A DNA stretch of 40,995 nucleotides from Alphaproteobacteria bacterium HGW-Alphaproteobacteria-6 (GCA_002841115.1 PHEC01000007.1:1-40995); one strand, 5' to 3'; shown: positions 8,946 to 17,052, counted from the stretch's first letter. Notes: generated from the sequence alone by a model not told the origin. Numbers and translations: made by a program.

Positions 8946-9730
8946 CAGCGCACCTGCGTCGTGGCGCCGAGCATCTGGTCGGCGGCGGTGATCACCTTGG
9001 CGTTCAGCTCGTAACCGCGCTGCGCCTCGATCAGGTCGGTGATCTCGCGGACCGCGTCGACCGAACTGTCCTCCAGAAATCCCTGGCGCAGGGTGCCCAG
9101 CCCGTCCTCGCCCGGGTCGGCGATGGTTGCCGGGCCCGAGGCCTCGGTCTCGAGAAAGAGGTTCGAGCCGGTCGCCTCGAGCCCCTTTTCGTTGGTGAAC
9201 CCGGCCAGGGTGAACTGGCCCAGCAGTTGCGGCGCGACCTGGTCGGTGAAATAGGCAAAGACCTCGCCGTCGGCATTGATCGCGATCGACCGCGCATCGG
9301 CGGGAATGGTGATGCCGGGCGCCACCTGATAGCCGTCCGAGGTGACGATCAGCCCGTCGGCGGAGCGCTTCAGCGCCCCGTCGCGGGTATAGGCGGACTG
9401 GCCCGAGGGCAGCGTCACCTCGAGAAAGCCAAGCCCCTCGATCGCCAGGTCAAGGTCGCCCCCGGTCGCCGACAGCGACCCTTGCGCGACATTGACGCTG
9501 ACCGCCGCGGCCCGGACGCCGAGGCCGAGCTGCACGCCGGTTGGCACCAGGGTTCCGTCGCTGGCGTTGATCGTCCCGGGCCGGGTCAGCTGCTGGTAAT
9601 GCAGGTCGGCGAATTCGGCGCGCCGGGCGTTGTAGCCGGTGGTGGACATGTTGGCGAGGTTGTTCGAGATGACCTCGACCCGCATCTGCTGGGCGCTCAT
9701 CCCGGTGGCGGCAATCTGCAGGGCGCGCAT
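8945..9730 (-). CDS. flgG: Flagellar distal rod protein FlgG
   Basis: A 261-residue rod protein of full length. The N-terminal block 'ALQIAATGMSAQQMRVEVIS' and then 'NNLANMSTTGYNARRAEF' match the rod/hook family signature. The central 'AIEGLGFLEVTLPSGQSAYTR'-type domain is present. The C-terminus has 'DAVREITDLIEAQRGYELNAK', the polymerisation helix. It forms the distal rod through the P and L rings. It is the gene between flgF (13 bases upstream) and flgA (overlapping). Confidence 0.97.
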   Translation of the reverse strand: MRALQIAATGMSAQQMRVEVISNNLANMSTTGYNARRAEFADLHYQQLTRPGTINASDGTLVPTGVQLGLGVRAAAVSVNVAQGSLSATGGDLDLAIEGLGFLEVTLPSGQSAYTRDGALKRSADGLIVTSDGYQVAPGITIPADARSIAINADGEVFAYFTDQVAPQLLGQFTLAGFTNEKGLEATGSNLFLETEASGPATIADPGEDGLGTLRQGFLEDSSVDAVREITDLIEAQRGYELNAKVITAADQMLGATTQVR

Positions 9731-9743
9731 GTCAGGGCTCCTT

Positions 9744-10460
9744 TCAGCGGCCGAAGGTCTGGATCACCGAGCGGATCCGCTGGTCTTCGCTGTCAAGGAA
9801 TCCCTGGCCCATCTCATAGGCGCGCTGGACCTCGATCATGCGGGTGATCTCTTCGACGGCATTGACATTCGAATTTTCAAGAAATCCCTGAAACAGGGAA
9901 CCGCCCTCGACCGGATCGACCGGGCCGGCAACGGCAAAGCGGGTGCCGCCGCGATGGGTCAGGTCGCCGGCATCGGCGGGAAGGAACAGGCCGATCTGGG
10001 CGCCCGGATTGCCGGCGACCGACAGCGTTCCGTCCCGCGCCAGGGCCACCGGGCCGGCATCGGTCGGGGCAAAGACCGGCCCGCCGCCGGTGTCGAGAAG
10101 CCGGTAGCCGTCGGGGGTGAGCAATTCGCCCTCGGGCGAGGGCGTGAAGCTGCCGGCGCGGGTCAACTGATTGCCGTCCGGCGTCTCGATCATGAAGAAT
10201 CCCTCGCCCTCGATGGCGAAGTCGAAGGTGCCGCCGGTCCGGGTCAGCGGGCCCTGGGCAAGATCGATGATCCGGCCCTCGGCCGAGGCCATCGACAGCG
10301 ACGGCTCGCTGCCCTCGAGGTCGGCGACGAATTCGGCGAAGATCACGCCTTCCTTGCGAAAGCCGGTGGTCGAGAGGTTGGCGATGTTGTTGGCCACAGC
10401 ACTCATCTCGCGCAGCAGGCCGGACTGCCGGTTCAGTGTGGTGTAGGTCGCGTTGTCCAT
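9744..10460 (-). CDS. flgF: Flagellar proximal rod protein FlgF
   Basis: A 238-residue FlgE/F/G-like rod protein. The N-terminus 'AVANNIANLSTTGFRKEG' and the C-terminus 'AVEEITRMIEVQRAYEMGQG' match the shared rod/hook pattern. It is shorter than FlgG and sits directly before it, the usual place of flgF. The call over a second FlgG-like protein rests on order, length and the divergent central domain ('AIEGEGFFMIETPDGNQLTR'). It starts three bases after the fliQ stop. Confidence 0.93.
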   Translation of the reverse strand: MDNATYTTLNRQSGLLREMSAVANNIANLSTTGFRKEGVIFAEFVADLEGSEPSLSMASAEGRIIDLAQGPLTRTGGTFDFAIEGEGFFMIETPDGNQLTRAGSFTPSPEGELLTPDGYRLLDTGGGPVFAPTDAGPVALARDGTLSVAGNPGAQIGLFLPADAGDLTHRGGTRFAVAGPVDPVEGGSLFQGFLENSNVNAVEEITRMIEVQRAYEMGQGFLDSEDQRIRSVIQTFGR

Positions 10461-10463
10461 CGC

Positions 10464-10730
10464 TCAGATCCCCGCGATCAGGGGAATGATCCGGTCGGTG
10501 AAGAAGGCGACCAGCATTCCCGACATGAAGGTCATCGAGACCCAGAAGACCACCAGCATCGCGCCGACCTTCGGCACGAAGGTCAGGGTCATTTCCTGCA
10601 CCGAGGTCAGCGCCTGGAAAAGCCCGATGGCGACGCCGGCGACCAGCGCCACGCTGAGCAGCGGCATCGAGATCACCACCGCCACCCAGAGCCCCTGACG
10701 CAGGACATCGAAATACTGTGCGTCGAGCAT
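10464..10730 (-). CDS. fliQ: Flagellar export gate protein FliQ
   Basis: An 88-residue protein of two membrane helices, the standard FliQ length. The conserved loop between the helices, 'GLFQALTSVQEMTLTFVPK', is a clear family signature. It assembles with FliP and FliR into the export gate. It is embedded in the basal-body operon between fliE and flgF, three bases from each, and separated from the flhA-fliR-flhB chain on the other strand. Confidence 0.96.
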   Translation of the reverse strand: MLDAQYFDVLRQGLWVAVVISMPLLSVALVAGVAIGLFQALTSVQEMTLTFVPKVGAMLVVFWVSMTFMSGMLVAFFTDRIIPLIAGI

Positions 10731-10733
10731 GAT

Positions 10734-11033
10734 CTAGACCGGCATCCTGAGGATTTCCTGATAGGCCTCGACGACCCGGTCGCGCAGCGTCACCGCGGTT
10801 TCCACCGCAAGCTCGCTTGCCGCCAGCGCCTCGACCAGGGCATGCGGGTCGGCGCCGCCGGTCAGTGCGGCGCGCGAAGTCTCTTCGCCGGCCCGCAGCG
10901 TGTCGGCGAAACTGCCGGCGAGCCGGGCAAAGCCCGAGGCGGCGCCGGCATCGCCCGCCGGGCTGGTCGCCGGGCTGGTTGCCGGGCGCGCCTGGGCATA
11001 GGACAGGGCCGCAAGAGAGGGTCGCACATCCAT
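10734..11033 (-). CDS. fliE: Flagellar hook-basal body protein FliE
   Basis: A 99-residue protein of normal FliE length, which joins the MS ring to the rod and is needed for export of other rod proteins. An Ala/Thr/Pro-rich N-terminus is followed by the family region 'GFARLAGSFADTLRAGEETS' and the C-terminal 'ALAASELAVETAVTLRDRVV', ending in 'EAYQEILRMPV', the typical FliE tail. It lies 17 bases after flgC. Confidence 0.95.
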   Translation of the reverse strand: MDVRPSLAALSYAQARPATSPATSPAGDAGAASGFARLAGSFADTLRAGEETSRAALTGGADPHALVEALAASELAVETAVTLRDRVVEAYQEILRMPV

Positions 11034-11050
11034 TCTGGATCTCCGTGTGT

Positions 11051-11443
11051 CTAGCGGCGCAGAAGCTCGAGCAGGCTTTGCGCCATCTGCCGGGTCTGGT
11101 CGAACATCCTGAGGTTCGCCTCGTAGCTGCGTTGCGCCTCGCGCGCGTCGGCGATCTCGACTACCAGGTCGACGTTGGATCCGTCGTAATAGCCGTTCTG
11201 GTCGGCCAGGGGGTGGCCGGGGTCGAGAACCCGCGTCAGGTCGCGCCGATCGAGGTCGACCGGGCCGAGCCGGACCGCGCCGCCATCCCCGCCGTCCGCG
11301 GCGACCTGCTCGAACGCGCTGATCTTGCGGTGGTATCCCGGCGTGTCGGCATTGGCGATATTCTCCGAGACCAGCCGCAGGCGCATGGCCTGGGCCTCCA
11401 TCCCGCTGGCGGCGATCGCGAAACTGCCGGTGAAGTCGCTCAT
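11051..11443 (-). CDS. flgC: Flagellar proximal rod protein FlgC
   Basis: A 130-residue rod protein. It begins 'FAIAASGMEAQAMRLRLVSE', followed by 'NIANADTPGYHRK'. The C-terminal segment has 'NVDLVVEIADAREAQRSYEAN', the conserved FlgC polymerisation region. The ATG at 11443 was chosen because the protein then starts at the family N-terminus; the longer open frame upstream is the shadow of flgB. It lies 14 bases after flgB. Confidence 0.96.
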   Translation of the reverse strand: MSDFTGSFAIAASGMEAQAMRLRLVSENIANADTPGYHRKISAFEQVAADGGDGGAVRLGPVDLDRRDLTRVLDPGHPLADQNGYYDGSNVDLVVEIADAREAQRSYEANLRMFDQTRQMAQSLLELLRR

Positions 11444-11457
11444 GGTTTCCCTCTCCC

Positions 11458-11847
11458 TCAGCGGCGCCCGAGACTGCTGCGCAGGATGTCCAGCGACTTG
11501 CGGTAGACGGTCAGCGCCATGTCGTGGTCGCGGCGCACCGCGGCGGACGCGACCATCTCGCGTTCCAGCGAGACGCTGTTGCCGTTCGGCGACAGATGGC
11601 CCGCCCCGGTCCGCTCGATCAGCTCCGCGCCGCCGGCACCGGCGATCGCGCCGAGATGTCCGGGCCGGGTCTGCCGCGGCGCGTCCTCGGCGCTGCTGCG
11701 GTAGCTTTCGGCGAATGCGGTCAGGTCGCGGGCACGGTAGCCGGGCGTGTCGGCATTGGCGACATTCTCGGCGATCGCCGTCTGGCGCCGGGCGGCATGG
11801 GCCGCAAGGGCCGAGGCGACCTGCATGACCTGCGGTCTGTCGAACAT
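11458..11847 (-). CDS. flgB: Flagellar proximal rod protein FlgB
   Basis: A 129-residue rod protein with the FlgB signature 'RRQTAIAENVANADTPGYRA' near the N-terminus. The central 'GNSVSLEREMVASAAVRRDH' is the diagnostic 'GNxVxLExEM' element of FlgB. It is the first gene of the nine-gene minus-strand basal-body operon and is divergent from fliI across an 82-bp gap that should hold both promoters. Confidence 0.96.
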   Translation of the reverse strand: MFDRPQVMQVASALAAHAARRQTAIAENVANADTPGYRARDLTAFAESYRSSAEDAPRQTRPGHLGAIAGAGGAELIERTGAGHLSPNGNSVSLEREMVASAAVRRDHDMALTVYRKSLDILRSSLGRR

Positions 11848-11929
11848 CGGGGCTTCTCCTCCGAGCTTTCAATCAAGCCTTAACTGCGATTCCTTTAGAA
11901 AGGGTAATGCGGAACAAAAGGAGGTCAGG
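11848..11929. promoter_or_regulatory. Divergent flgB/fliI regulatory gap
   Basis: This 82-bp gap is conspicuously less GC-rich than its surroundings and must carry promoters for the flgB operon and fliI. It contains a TTAAC half-site (11880-11884) that could be half of a CtrA box, but no second half at the usual 7-base spacing. A small inverted repeat, CCTTT-AG-AAAGG, lies at 11892-11903. A strong ribosome-binding site for fliI (AAGGAGGT, 11918-11925) closes the gap. No full promoter could be assigned. Confidence 0.4.
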
Positions 11930-13258
11930 ATGGCTATCACCGGATTGGAAACGCTGCGCGCCGAGGTCGCGACATGTGTCGCGGTGCGCCAGCTTGGCCG
12001 CGTCGCCGGGGTCGAGGCCGGGGTGCTTCGGGTCACCGGCGATACTGCCGCCTGGCGCCTCGGCGATCAGGTGGCGATCGAGCGTGACGGCACCACCGGC
12101 GACCGGCTTGGCGGCGAGGTGGTGGCGCTGGACGGCGGCGGGATCACGGTGCTGGCCGATGCCGCCTCGGACGGGGTCCGCCTCGGCGACCGGGTCGAGC
12201 ATCGCGGGCCGGCCGGTCTTGCGCCCGACGACGGCTGGATCGGGCGCATCGTCGATCCCTTCGGCCGGGCGATGGACGGCCGGCCGCTGATGCGCGGCCC
12301 GACCGAGCGCAGCCTGCGCGGCGCGCCGCCCCCCCCCGCCAGCCGCCGGCGCCTCGGTGCGCGGCTGGAAACCGGGGTCGCCGTCTTCAACACGATGCTG
12401 CCCCTGGTGCGCGGCCAGCGGATTGGGCTTTTCGCCGGCTCAGGTGTCGGCAAGTCCTCGCTTCTGGCCAAGTTCGCCCGCGGCGTCGCCGCCGATGTCG
12501 CGGTGATCGCCCTGATCGGCGAACGCGGCCGCGAATTACGCGAGTTTGTCGAGGCGACGCTTGGCCCCGAGGGGATGGCGCGCAGCGTCATCATCGCCGC
12601 CACCTCGGACCAGTCGGCGCTGATGCGCCGGCGCTGCGCCTGGGCGGCGATGACCGTGGCCGAGCATTTCCGCGACCAGGGCCGGCAGGTGCTCCTGCTG
12701 GCGGATTCGATCACCCGCTTTGCCGAGGCGCACCGCGAAGTCGCCCTGGCCGGCGGCGAGCCGGCCTCGCTGCGCGGCTTTCCGCCATCGACCGCGCATC
12801 TGATCATGTCCCTGGCCGAGCGGGCCGGGCCGGGCGCCGGCAGCGCCGGCGACATCACCGCGGTCTTTTCGGTGCTGGTCGCCGGGTCGGACATGGACGA
12901 ACCGGTGGCCGATATCCTGCGCGGCGTCCTTGACGGCCATGTGGTGATGGACCGCGAGATTGCCGAACGCGGGCGCTATCCGGCGATCGACCTTCTGCGC
13001 TCGGTCTCGCGCGCCCTGCCGGTCGCGGCCAACGACGCCGAGAACCTTCTGATCGCGCGGGCACGCAGCCTGCTCGGTGCCTATGCCCGGGCCGAGTTGA
13101 TGATCCAGTCGGGGCTTTACGCCGCGGGCTCCGATCCGGCCATCGATGCCGCGATCCGGGCCTGGCCGGCGCTTGACGCCTTTCTCGCCGAGGACGAGGC
13201 CGAGGGCAGCGCCGCCAGTTTCGCGCGCCTCGAGCGGATCGTCAGCGCGGCGGGGTAG
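11930..13258 (+). CDS. fliI: Flagellar export ATPase FliI
   Basis: A 442-residue ATPase of the F1-beta-like export family that unfolds and feeds substrates to the FlhA/FlhB gate. Walker A 'GSGVGKSS' is at residues 170-177 (Lys175), followed by 'ALIGERGRELREFVE'. The family block 'LLLADSITRFAEAHREVALA' and 'GGEPASLRGFPPSTA' follow. A near-perfect ribosome-binding site (AAGGAGGT) five bases upstream fixes the start. Transcribed away from flgB. FliH, its usual regulator, is not in the window; a FliJ-like candidate is at 6761. Confidence 0.97.
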   Translation: MAITGLETLRAEVATCVAVRQLGRVAGVEAGVLRVTGDTAAWRLGDQVAIERDGTTGDRLGGEVVALDGGGITVLADAASDGVRLGDRVEHRGPAGLAPDDGWIGRIVDPFGRAMDGRPLMRGPTERSLRGAPPPPASRRRLGARLETGVAVFNTMLPLVRGQRIGLFAGSGVGKSSLLAKFARGVAADVAVIALIGERGRELREFVEATLGPEGMARSVIIAATSDQSALMRRRCAWAAMTVAEHFRDQGRQVLLLADSITRFAEAHREVALAGGEPASLRGFPPSTAHLIMSLAERAGPGAGSAGDITAVFSVLVAGSDMDEPVADILRGVLDGHVVMDREIAERGRYPAIDLLRSVSRALPVAANDAENLLIARARSLLGAYARAELMIQSGLYAAGSDPAIDAAIRAWPALDAFLAEDEAEGSAASFARLERIVSAAG

Positions 13259-13321
13259 GATGCACCGCTCCGGCCCGGCCGGCGACGCAACCGCGCGCCG
13301 TCGTCGCGACCGCTTGCCCGC

Positions 13322-14071
13322 TCAGCCCTCGGCCCCGCCCGGCGGCACCCGGAACCCGGCCTCGGCCATCAGCCGGTCCGAGGCGTCCTCGATCTCGGGT
13401 TCGATCCGCGCCATGAAATCCTCGACCGTCAGCCCGGCGCGGATCACCGGCAGGAACTCCACCACCGCCAGCCCGGGCTTGCGCAGGATGCCGTGGCGCG
13501 GCCAGAAGACGCCGACATTGGTCGCGGCGGGCACGCAATCCTCGCCGACCTCGGCATAGATCACCCCGACGCCGATCTTGTAGGGCCGCCGCGCCCCGGC
13601 CGCGACCCTTGTGCCCTGGGGATAGATGATCAGCTGCCCGGGTGCCGAGCGGCCGGCCTTCACATCCTCGACCATCTGGCGCATCGCCTTGCCGCGCTTG
13701 CCGCGATCGACCGGGATGCAGCCCATCCGCCGCGCATACCAGCCGACGATCGGCGCCCGGAGCAGTTCCTTCTTCATGATGAACTTCGGCCGCGGCACCA
13801 CCGAGACGATCATGATGATGTCGAAAAAGCTCTGATGCTTGGCCGCGATCAGCACCTCGCCCCCGGGCACCGGGCCGCGGATCTCGGACCGGAGCCCGAC
13901 CAGCACCGCGGCCGAGGCCCGGACCCAGCGGCAATAGGCGTGAACCGCGTCAAAGACCGCTTCGCGCCGCCGGATCACGAAGGGCGTCCAGACCAGCGCA
14001 TAGACCGCCATCGCCAGATACATCTGGATGATGAAGACCACCGACAAGAGGTATTGAAGCGCCGTTCTCAT
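13322..14071 (-). CDS. 1-acyl-sn-glycerol-3-phosphate acyltransferase (PlsC-like)
   Basis: A 249-residue membrane-associated acyltransferase that should make phosphatidic acid from lysophosphatidic acid. An N-terminal hydrophobic segment (about residues 8-30) anchors it. Motif I is HQSFFD at 79-84 (His79, Asp84), intact. Motif III reads YPQGTR at 150-155, with Gln where the commonest form has Glu (PEGTR). That substitution occurs in some family members but deserves note. Its ATG overlaps the ftsX stop by four bases, so it is translationally coupled to ftsE-ftsX. The exact acyl acceptor cannot be told from sequence. Confidence 0.88.
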   Translation of the reverse strand: MRTALQYLLSVVFIIQMYLAMAVYALVWTPFVIRRREAVFDAVHAYCRWVRASAAVLVGLRSEIRGPVPGGEVLIAAKHQSFFDIIMIVSVVPRPKFIMKKELLRAPIVGWYARRMGCIPVDRGKRGKAMRQMVEDVKAGRSAPGQLIIYPQGTRVAAGARRPYKIGVGVIYAEVGEDCVPAATNVGVFWPRHGILRKPGLAVVEFLPVIRAGLTVEDFMARIEPEIEDASDRLMAEAGFRVPPGGAEG

Positions 14072-14973
14072 TGCACCTTCCTCAATTCGCCCAGCGCCGC
14101 CACCCGGGTTGCCCAGAAGGCGACGATGCCGGCCAGGGGCGGGATCGCCAGCGGCCAGAGCCAGCCCATGCCCTGAAAGCCGAGGCCGGTCAGGAAACCG
14201 CCCTCATCGGCGGCAGCAGGCAAAAGCGCCACCGCGACCATCCCCGCCGCCGTCCCGGCCACCGCACCGACCACCGCGCGCAGGGTGAAACGGCGCACGA
14301 AGGCGCGGGCGATATAGGCGTCGCGCGCCCCGATCAGCCGCAAGACCCGGATCACCCGGTCGTTGGCCGCCAGTGCCGCACGCGCCGCCAGGGTGATCAT
14401 TGCCGCCGTCGCGCCGCCGATCAGCAGCAGCGACAGAAGGCCAAGCATGCGGATCCGATCGGCGGCGGCGACCAGCGGACGGCGCCAGCGCCGGTGATCG
14501 TCGAGAAGCGCGCCCGGCGCCTCGGCGACCAGCCGCAGGCGCAGGCCCTCGGGATCGATCCCCTCGGGCGTCTCGCTGACCTCGATCAGTTGCGGGATCG
14601 GCAGGCTGTCGACCGGCAGGCCGGGGCCGAACCACGGTTCCAGCAGCCTTTGCGTCTCGGCCGGATCAAGCGCGCGGGCCGAGGCGACCCCCGGCGTCAC
14701 CGCCAGGATGTCAAGGACGCGGCGGGTCTGCACCGCCATCTGCTCGGCCGGGGCCGAGATGCGCACCGTCGCGGTGGCCGCCAGCGCCCCGGACCAGCGG
14801 TCGGCCAGCCGCCCTGTCGCCAGCGCCAGCGCCAGCGCGAAGACCGCGAGAAAGGCCATCGCGGCGGCGGTGAACAGCGTCAGCCAGGCGGTGGCGCCCG
14901 ACGGCGGCACCACCCGGTCGGCGCGCGCGTCGCCACCGAGAAGGGCCGCGATCCGTGCCAGGAGTGCGCTCAC
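14068..14973 (-). CDS. ftsX: Cell division ABC-like permease FtsX
   Basis: A 301-residue FtsX-family protein. After a cytoplasmic start, one membrane helix ('LTLFTAAAMAFLAVFALALA') precedes an extracytoplasmic domain of about 100 residues, then three further helices ('LGLLSLLLIGGATAAMITLA', 'FTLRAVVGAVAGTAAGMVAV' and a C-terminal one). The cytoplasmic loop 'RVIRVLRLIGARDAYIARAF' is the typical FtsE-contact region. With FtsE it transmits the division signal to peptidoglycan hydrolases at the septum. The start codon is GTG, overlapping the ftsE stop (GTGA). Confidence 0.92.
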   Translation of the reverse strand: MSALLARIAALLGGDARADRVVPPSGATAWLTLFTAAAMAFLAVFALALALATGRLADRWSGALAATATVRISAPAEQMAVQTRRVLDILAVTPGVASARALDPAETQRLLEPWFGPGLPVDSLPIPQLIEVSETPEGIDPEGLRLRLVAEAPGALLDDHRRWRRPLVAAADRIRMLGLLSLLLIGGATAAMITLAARAALAANDRVIRVLRLIGARDAYIARAFVRRFTLRAVVGAVAGTAAGMVAVALLPAAADEGGFLTGLGFQGMGWLWPLAIPPLAGIVAFWATRVAALGELRKVQ

Positions 14974-15641
14974 AGGTCCGCCCCCGCCAGTTGCAGCCGC
15001 TGGTCCTTGATCCTGAGGACACGCGCGGCGACCTGCGCCTTTGCGGCCCGGATCAGGTTGAGGTCATGGGTGGCGATCACCACCGCCTTGCCCATCCGGT
15101 TCAGCTCGACCAGCAGGGTCAAGAGGCGCAGCGACATCTCCCAGTCGAGATTGCCGGTCGGCTCGTCGGCCAGCACCACATCGGGCGACATCATCACCGC
15201 CCGCGCCAGCGCGGCGCGCTGCCGCTCGCCGCCCGACAGCGACGGCGGCAGGGCATCGGCATGGCGGCTGAGCCCGACCCAGGCCAGAAGTTCGCTCATC
15301 TCGGCCTTGTCGGGCGCACGGCCCGCCACGATCAGCGGCAGCGCCACGTTCTCGGCCAGGGCAAGGTGATCGATGAACTGGCAATCCTGGTGGACAATGC
15401 CGATGCGCCGGCGCTGACGCGCCAGGTCGTCGCGCGACATCGCGCCCAGCGGCTGGCCGAACAGGGTGATCCGGCCGGCGTCGGGCGCAAGTTCGCCGTA
15501 GCAGAGCTTGAGAAACGTGGTCTTGCCGGCGCCGGAGGGTCCGGTCAGGAAATGAAACGACCCCGGTGCCAGCGTCAGTGTCACCTCGCCAAGCAGCGCC
15601 CCGCCGCCATAGCCATGCGCGACATTCTCGAATGCGATCAC
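14970..15641 (-). CDS. ftsE: Cell division ATP-binding protein FtsE
   Basis: A 223-residue ABC ATPase. Walker A is GPSGAGKT (34-41), the Q-loop is in 'GIVHQDCQFIDHLALAENVA', the signature is LSGGE (135-139), and Walker B is VVLADE (155-160) followed by 'PTGNLD'. The His switch is in 'VVIATHDLNLI'. The start codon is GTG, with GGAGG upstream. Neighbouring ftsX confirms the assignment over other small ABC ATPases. It is the first gene of ftsE-ftsX-plsC-like and is divergent from the zinc-ribbon gene across 199 bp. Confidence 0.94.
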   Translation of the reverse strand: MIAFENVAHGYGGGALLGEVTLTLAPGSFHFLTGPSGAGKTTFLKLCYGELAPDAGRITLFGQPLGAMSRDDLARQRRRIGIVHQDCQFIDHLALAENVALPLIVAGRAPDKAEMSELLAWVGLSRHADALPPSLSGGERQRAALARAVMMSPDVVLADEPTGNLDWEMSLRLLTLLVELNRMGKAVVIATHDLNLIRAAKAQVAARVLRIKDQRLQLAGADL

Positions 15642-15745
15642 CGATCCGCCTCCTGCCCCGCACCCGCGCCGGGGGCGATGTTTCGCACCGCCATGGCCTT
15701 TGTGCCAGCCCGGGCACGCGAATCCCGATGCCGTGCCACAAAGAC

Positions 15746-15774
15746 TTGGATGGCAACGCGTTGCTTGCTACAAC
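15746..15774 (+). promoter_or_regulatory. Candidate sigma-70-type promoter with palindromic operator in the spacer
   Basis: TTGGAT (15746-15751) and TACAAC (15769-15774) are separated by 17 bases and face the zinc-ribbon gene, about 66 bp ahead of its ATG. The perfect palindrome GCAACGCGTTGC (15753-15764) fills the spacer, where a bound repressor or a MerR-type activator would act. The boxes are only moderate matches to consensus, so the promoter is inference; the palindrome itself is certain. Confidence 0.35.
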
Positions 15775-15840
15775 ATGGCGGGAACAAAGGCCAGAATGGC
15801 TGTTCGGGGCTTCGTGTCGGGTGGAACGGGTGGAACTATC

Positions 15841-17019
15841 ATGCGGTTGATTTGCCCGAAATGCAGTGCGCAATACGAGGTGGACGCCAGCGTGATTCCG
15901 GCGACGGGGCGCGACGTCCAGTGCTCGAACTGCGGCCGCACCTGGTTCCAGCAGCCCGAGGGCGCCGGGACCGGCGCCACCGAGGCGGCCGCCGATGCCA
16001 CGGGCGATGCTGCCCGGCATGGCGATGACGCCGGCGACGACCTTGCCGCGGCCGCGGCCGAGCAAGACGAGGCCGGCACCGAGATCGAGGCCGGGATCGG
16101 CCCCGAAACCGATGCCGAAGCCGATGCCGGCATCGACGAACCGGCCGCCACCGGCCTGGATCAGGCATCGCAGGATGGCCCGCCCGCCGATGTCCCGGAC
16201 GAAACCTGGGCGGATGAGGATTTCGCCGCGGACGCCACCGTCGCCGAAGGCGAGGACAGCGACCCCGTCGCCGAAGGCGAGGACAGTGTTACCGTCGGCG
16301 CCGATGTGCCAGAGGATGCCGCCGTCGAAGAGCCCGAGCCTCAACCCGAGCCGCAGCCTGAGCCTCAACCCGAGCCGCAGCCTGAGCCTCAACCCGAGCC
16401 GCAGCCTGAGCCTCAGTCTGAGCCGGCCGCTACGCCGCGCCGCCAGACCCTTGATGACGCGGTGCTCAACGTGCTGCGCGAAGAGGCGGCGCGCGAGGCC
16501 CGGGCCCGCGCCGCCGAGGGAACCGCGATCGAAACCCAAAGCGATCTGGGCCTGACCGCCGCCATCGCCTCGACCATCGCCGCCTCGCGTGCCGACGCCG
16601 CCGCGGCGGCGCCGTCGCGCGACCGGGTGGCCAGGCTTCATGACGATGCCGAGGATGCCGACGAGGCCGACGAATCGCTGGCCGGGCGCGGCTCGCGCCG
16701 CGAGCTTCTGCCCGATATCGAAGAGATCAATTCGACCCTGCGCGCCACCTCGGACCGCGGCGACGAGGCGGCGGCGCGCGACGCGCCCGAAACCCTGCGC
16801 CGCCGGCGCAGCGGTTTCCGCATGGGCTTTTCGACCTCGCTGATCGTCGCGGTCTTCCTTCTGGCGATCTATGTGCTGGCGCCGGTGATCGCCGCCCGCG
16901 CACCATCGCTGGAACCGTCGCTGGCCCGCTATGTCGCGGCGGTCGACCAGGCCCGGTTCTGGCTGGATGCCAAGATGAAATCCTCGACCGAGGCGATGCG
17001 CGGCTCGCCCTCGCAGTAG
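15841..17019 (+). CDS. Zinc-ribbon (MJ0042-type) membrane protein with EPQP repeat
   Basis: A 392-residue protein. The N-terminus is a short zinc ribbon with Cys5, Cys8, Cys28 and Cys31 ('CPKCSAQYEVD', 'VQCSNCGRTW'), the pattern of the MJ0042 family. A long acidic Ala/Glu/Asp-rich disordered region follows, with an EPQPEPQP repeat at about residues 166-195. A single hydrophobic helix lies near residues 329-352 ('SLIVAVFLLAIYVLAPVIAA'). The layout suggests a cytoplasmic metal-binding head tethered by a flexible linker. The start is set by the zinc ribbon; open frame upstream has no family match. It is divergent from ftsE, a neighbourhood I recall as conserved in Rhodobacterales. The function is unknown. 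Confidence 0.88.
   Translation: MRLICPKCSAQYEVDASVIPATGRDVQCSNCGRTWFQQPEGAGTGATEAAADATGDAARHGDDAGDDLAAAAAEQDEAGTEIEAGIGPETDAEADAGIDEPAATGLDQASQDGPPADVPDETWADEDFAADATVAEGEDSDPVAEGEDSVTVGADVPEDAAVEEPEPQPEPQPEPQPEPQPEPQPEPQPEPQSEPAATPRRQTLDDAVLNVLREEAAREARARAAEGTAIETQSDLGLTAAIASTIAASRADAAAAAPSRDRVARLHDDAEDADEADESLAGRGSRRELLPDIEEINSTLRATSDRGDEAAARDAPETLRRRRSGFRMGFSTSLIVAVFLLAIYVLAPVIAARAPSLEPSLARYVAAVDQARFWLDAKMKSSTEAMRGSPSQ
16336..16425 (+). repeat. 24-bp tandem repeat coding for EPQPEPQP
   Basis: Three identical copies of a 24-base unit (16336-16359, 16360-16383, 16384-16407) are followed by a partial, slightly changed copy to 16425. The unit keeps the reading frame and codes for eight residues. 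Perfect base identity, including third positions, points to recent slippage expansion rather than slow protein-level selection. Confidence 0.95.
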
Positions 17020-17052
17020 CGCGGGGCAGGGGATCGGCGCGGCAGACCGGCC

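Noticed and set aside
8861-11054. Plus-strand open frames of 328 and 471 codons opposite flgG, flgF, fliQ and fliE.
   Set aside because: Composition is antisense-like and the minus-strand genes are clear flagellar proteins with correct lengths and tight spacing.
11848-11900. A sigma-28 promoter for the flgB operon (CTAAA, 15 bases, GCTTGATT on the minus strand).
   Set aside because: Spacing fits but the -10 element matches GCCGATAA poorly, and basal-body genes are not usually sigma-28 dependent.
11880-11903. A CtrA-binding box in the flgB/fliI gap.
   Set aside because: Only one TTAAC half-site is present; no second TTAA at the required 7-base spacing on either strand. Kept as a note only.
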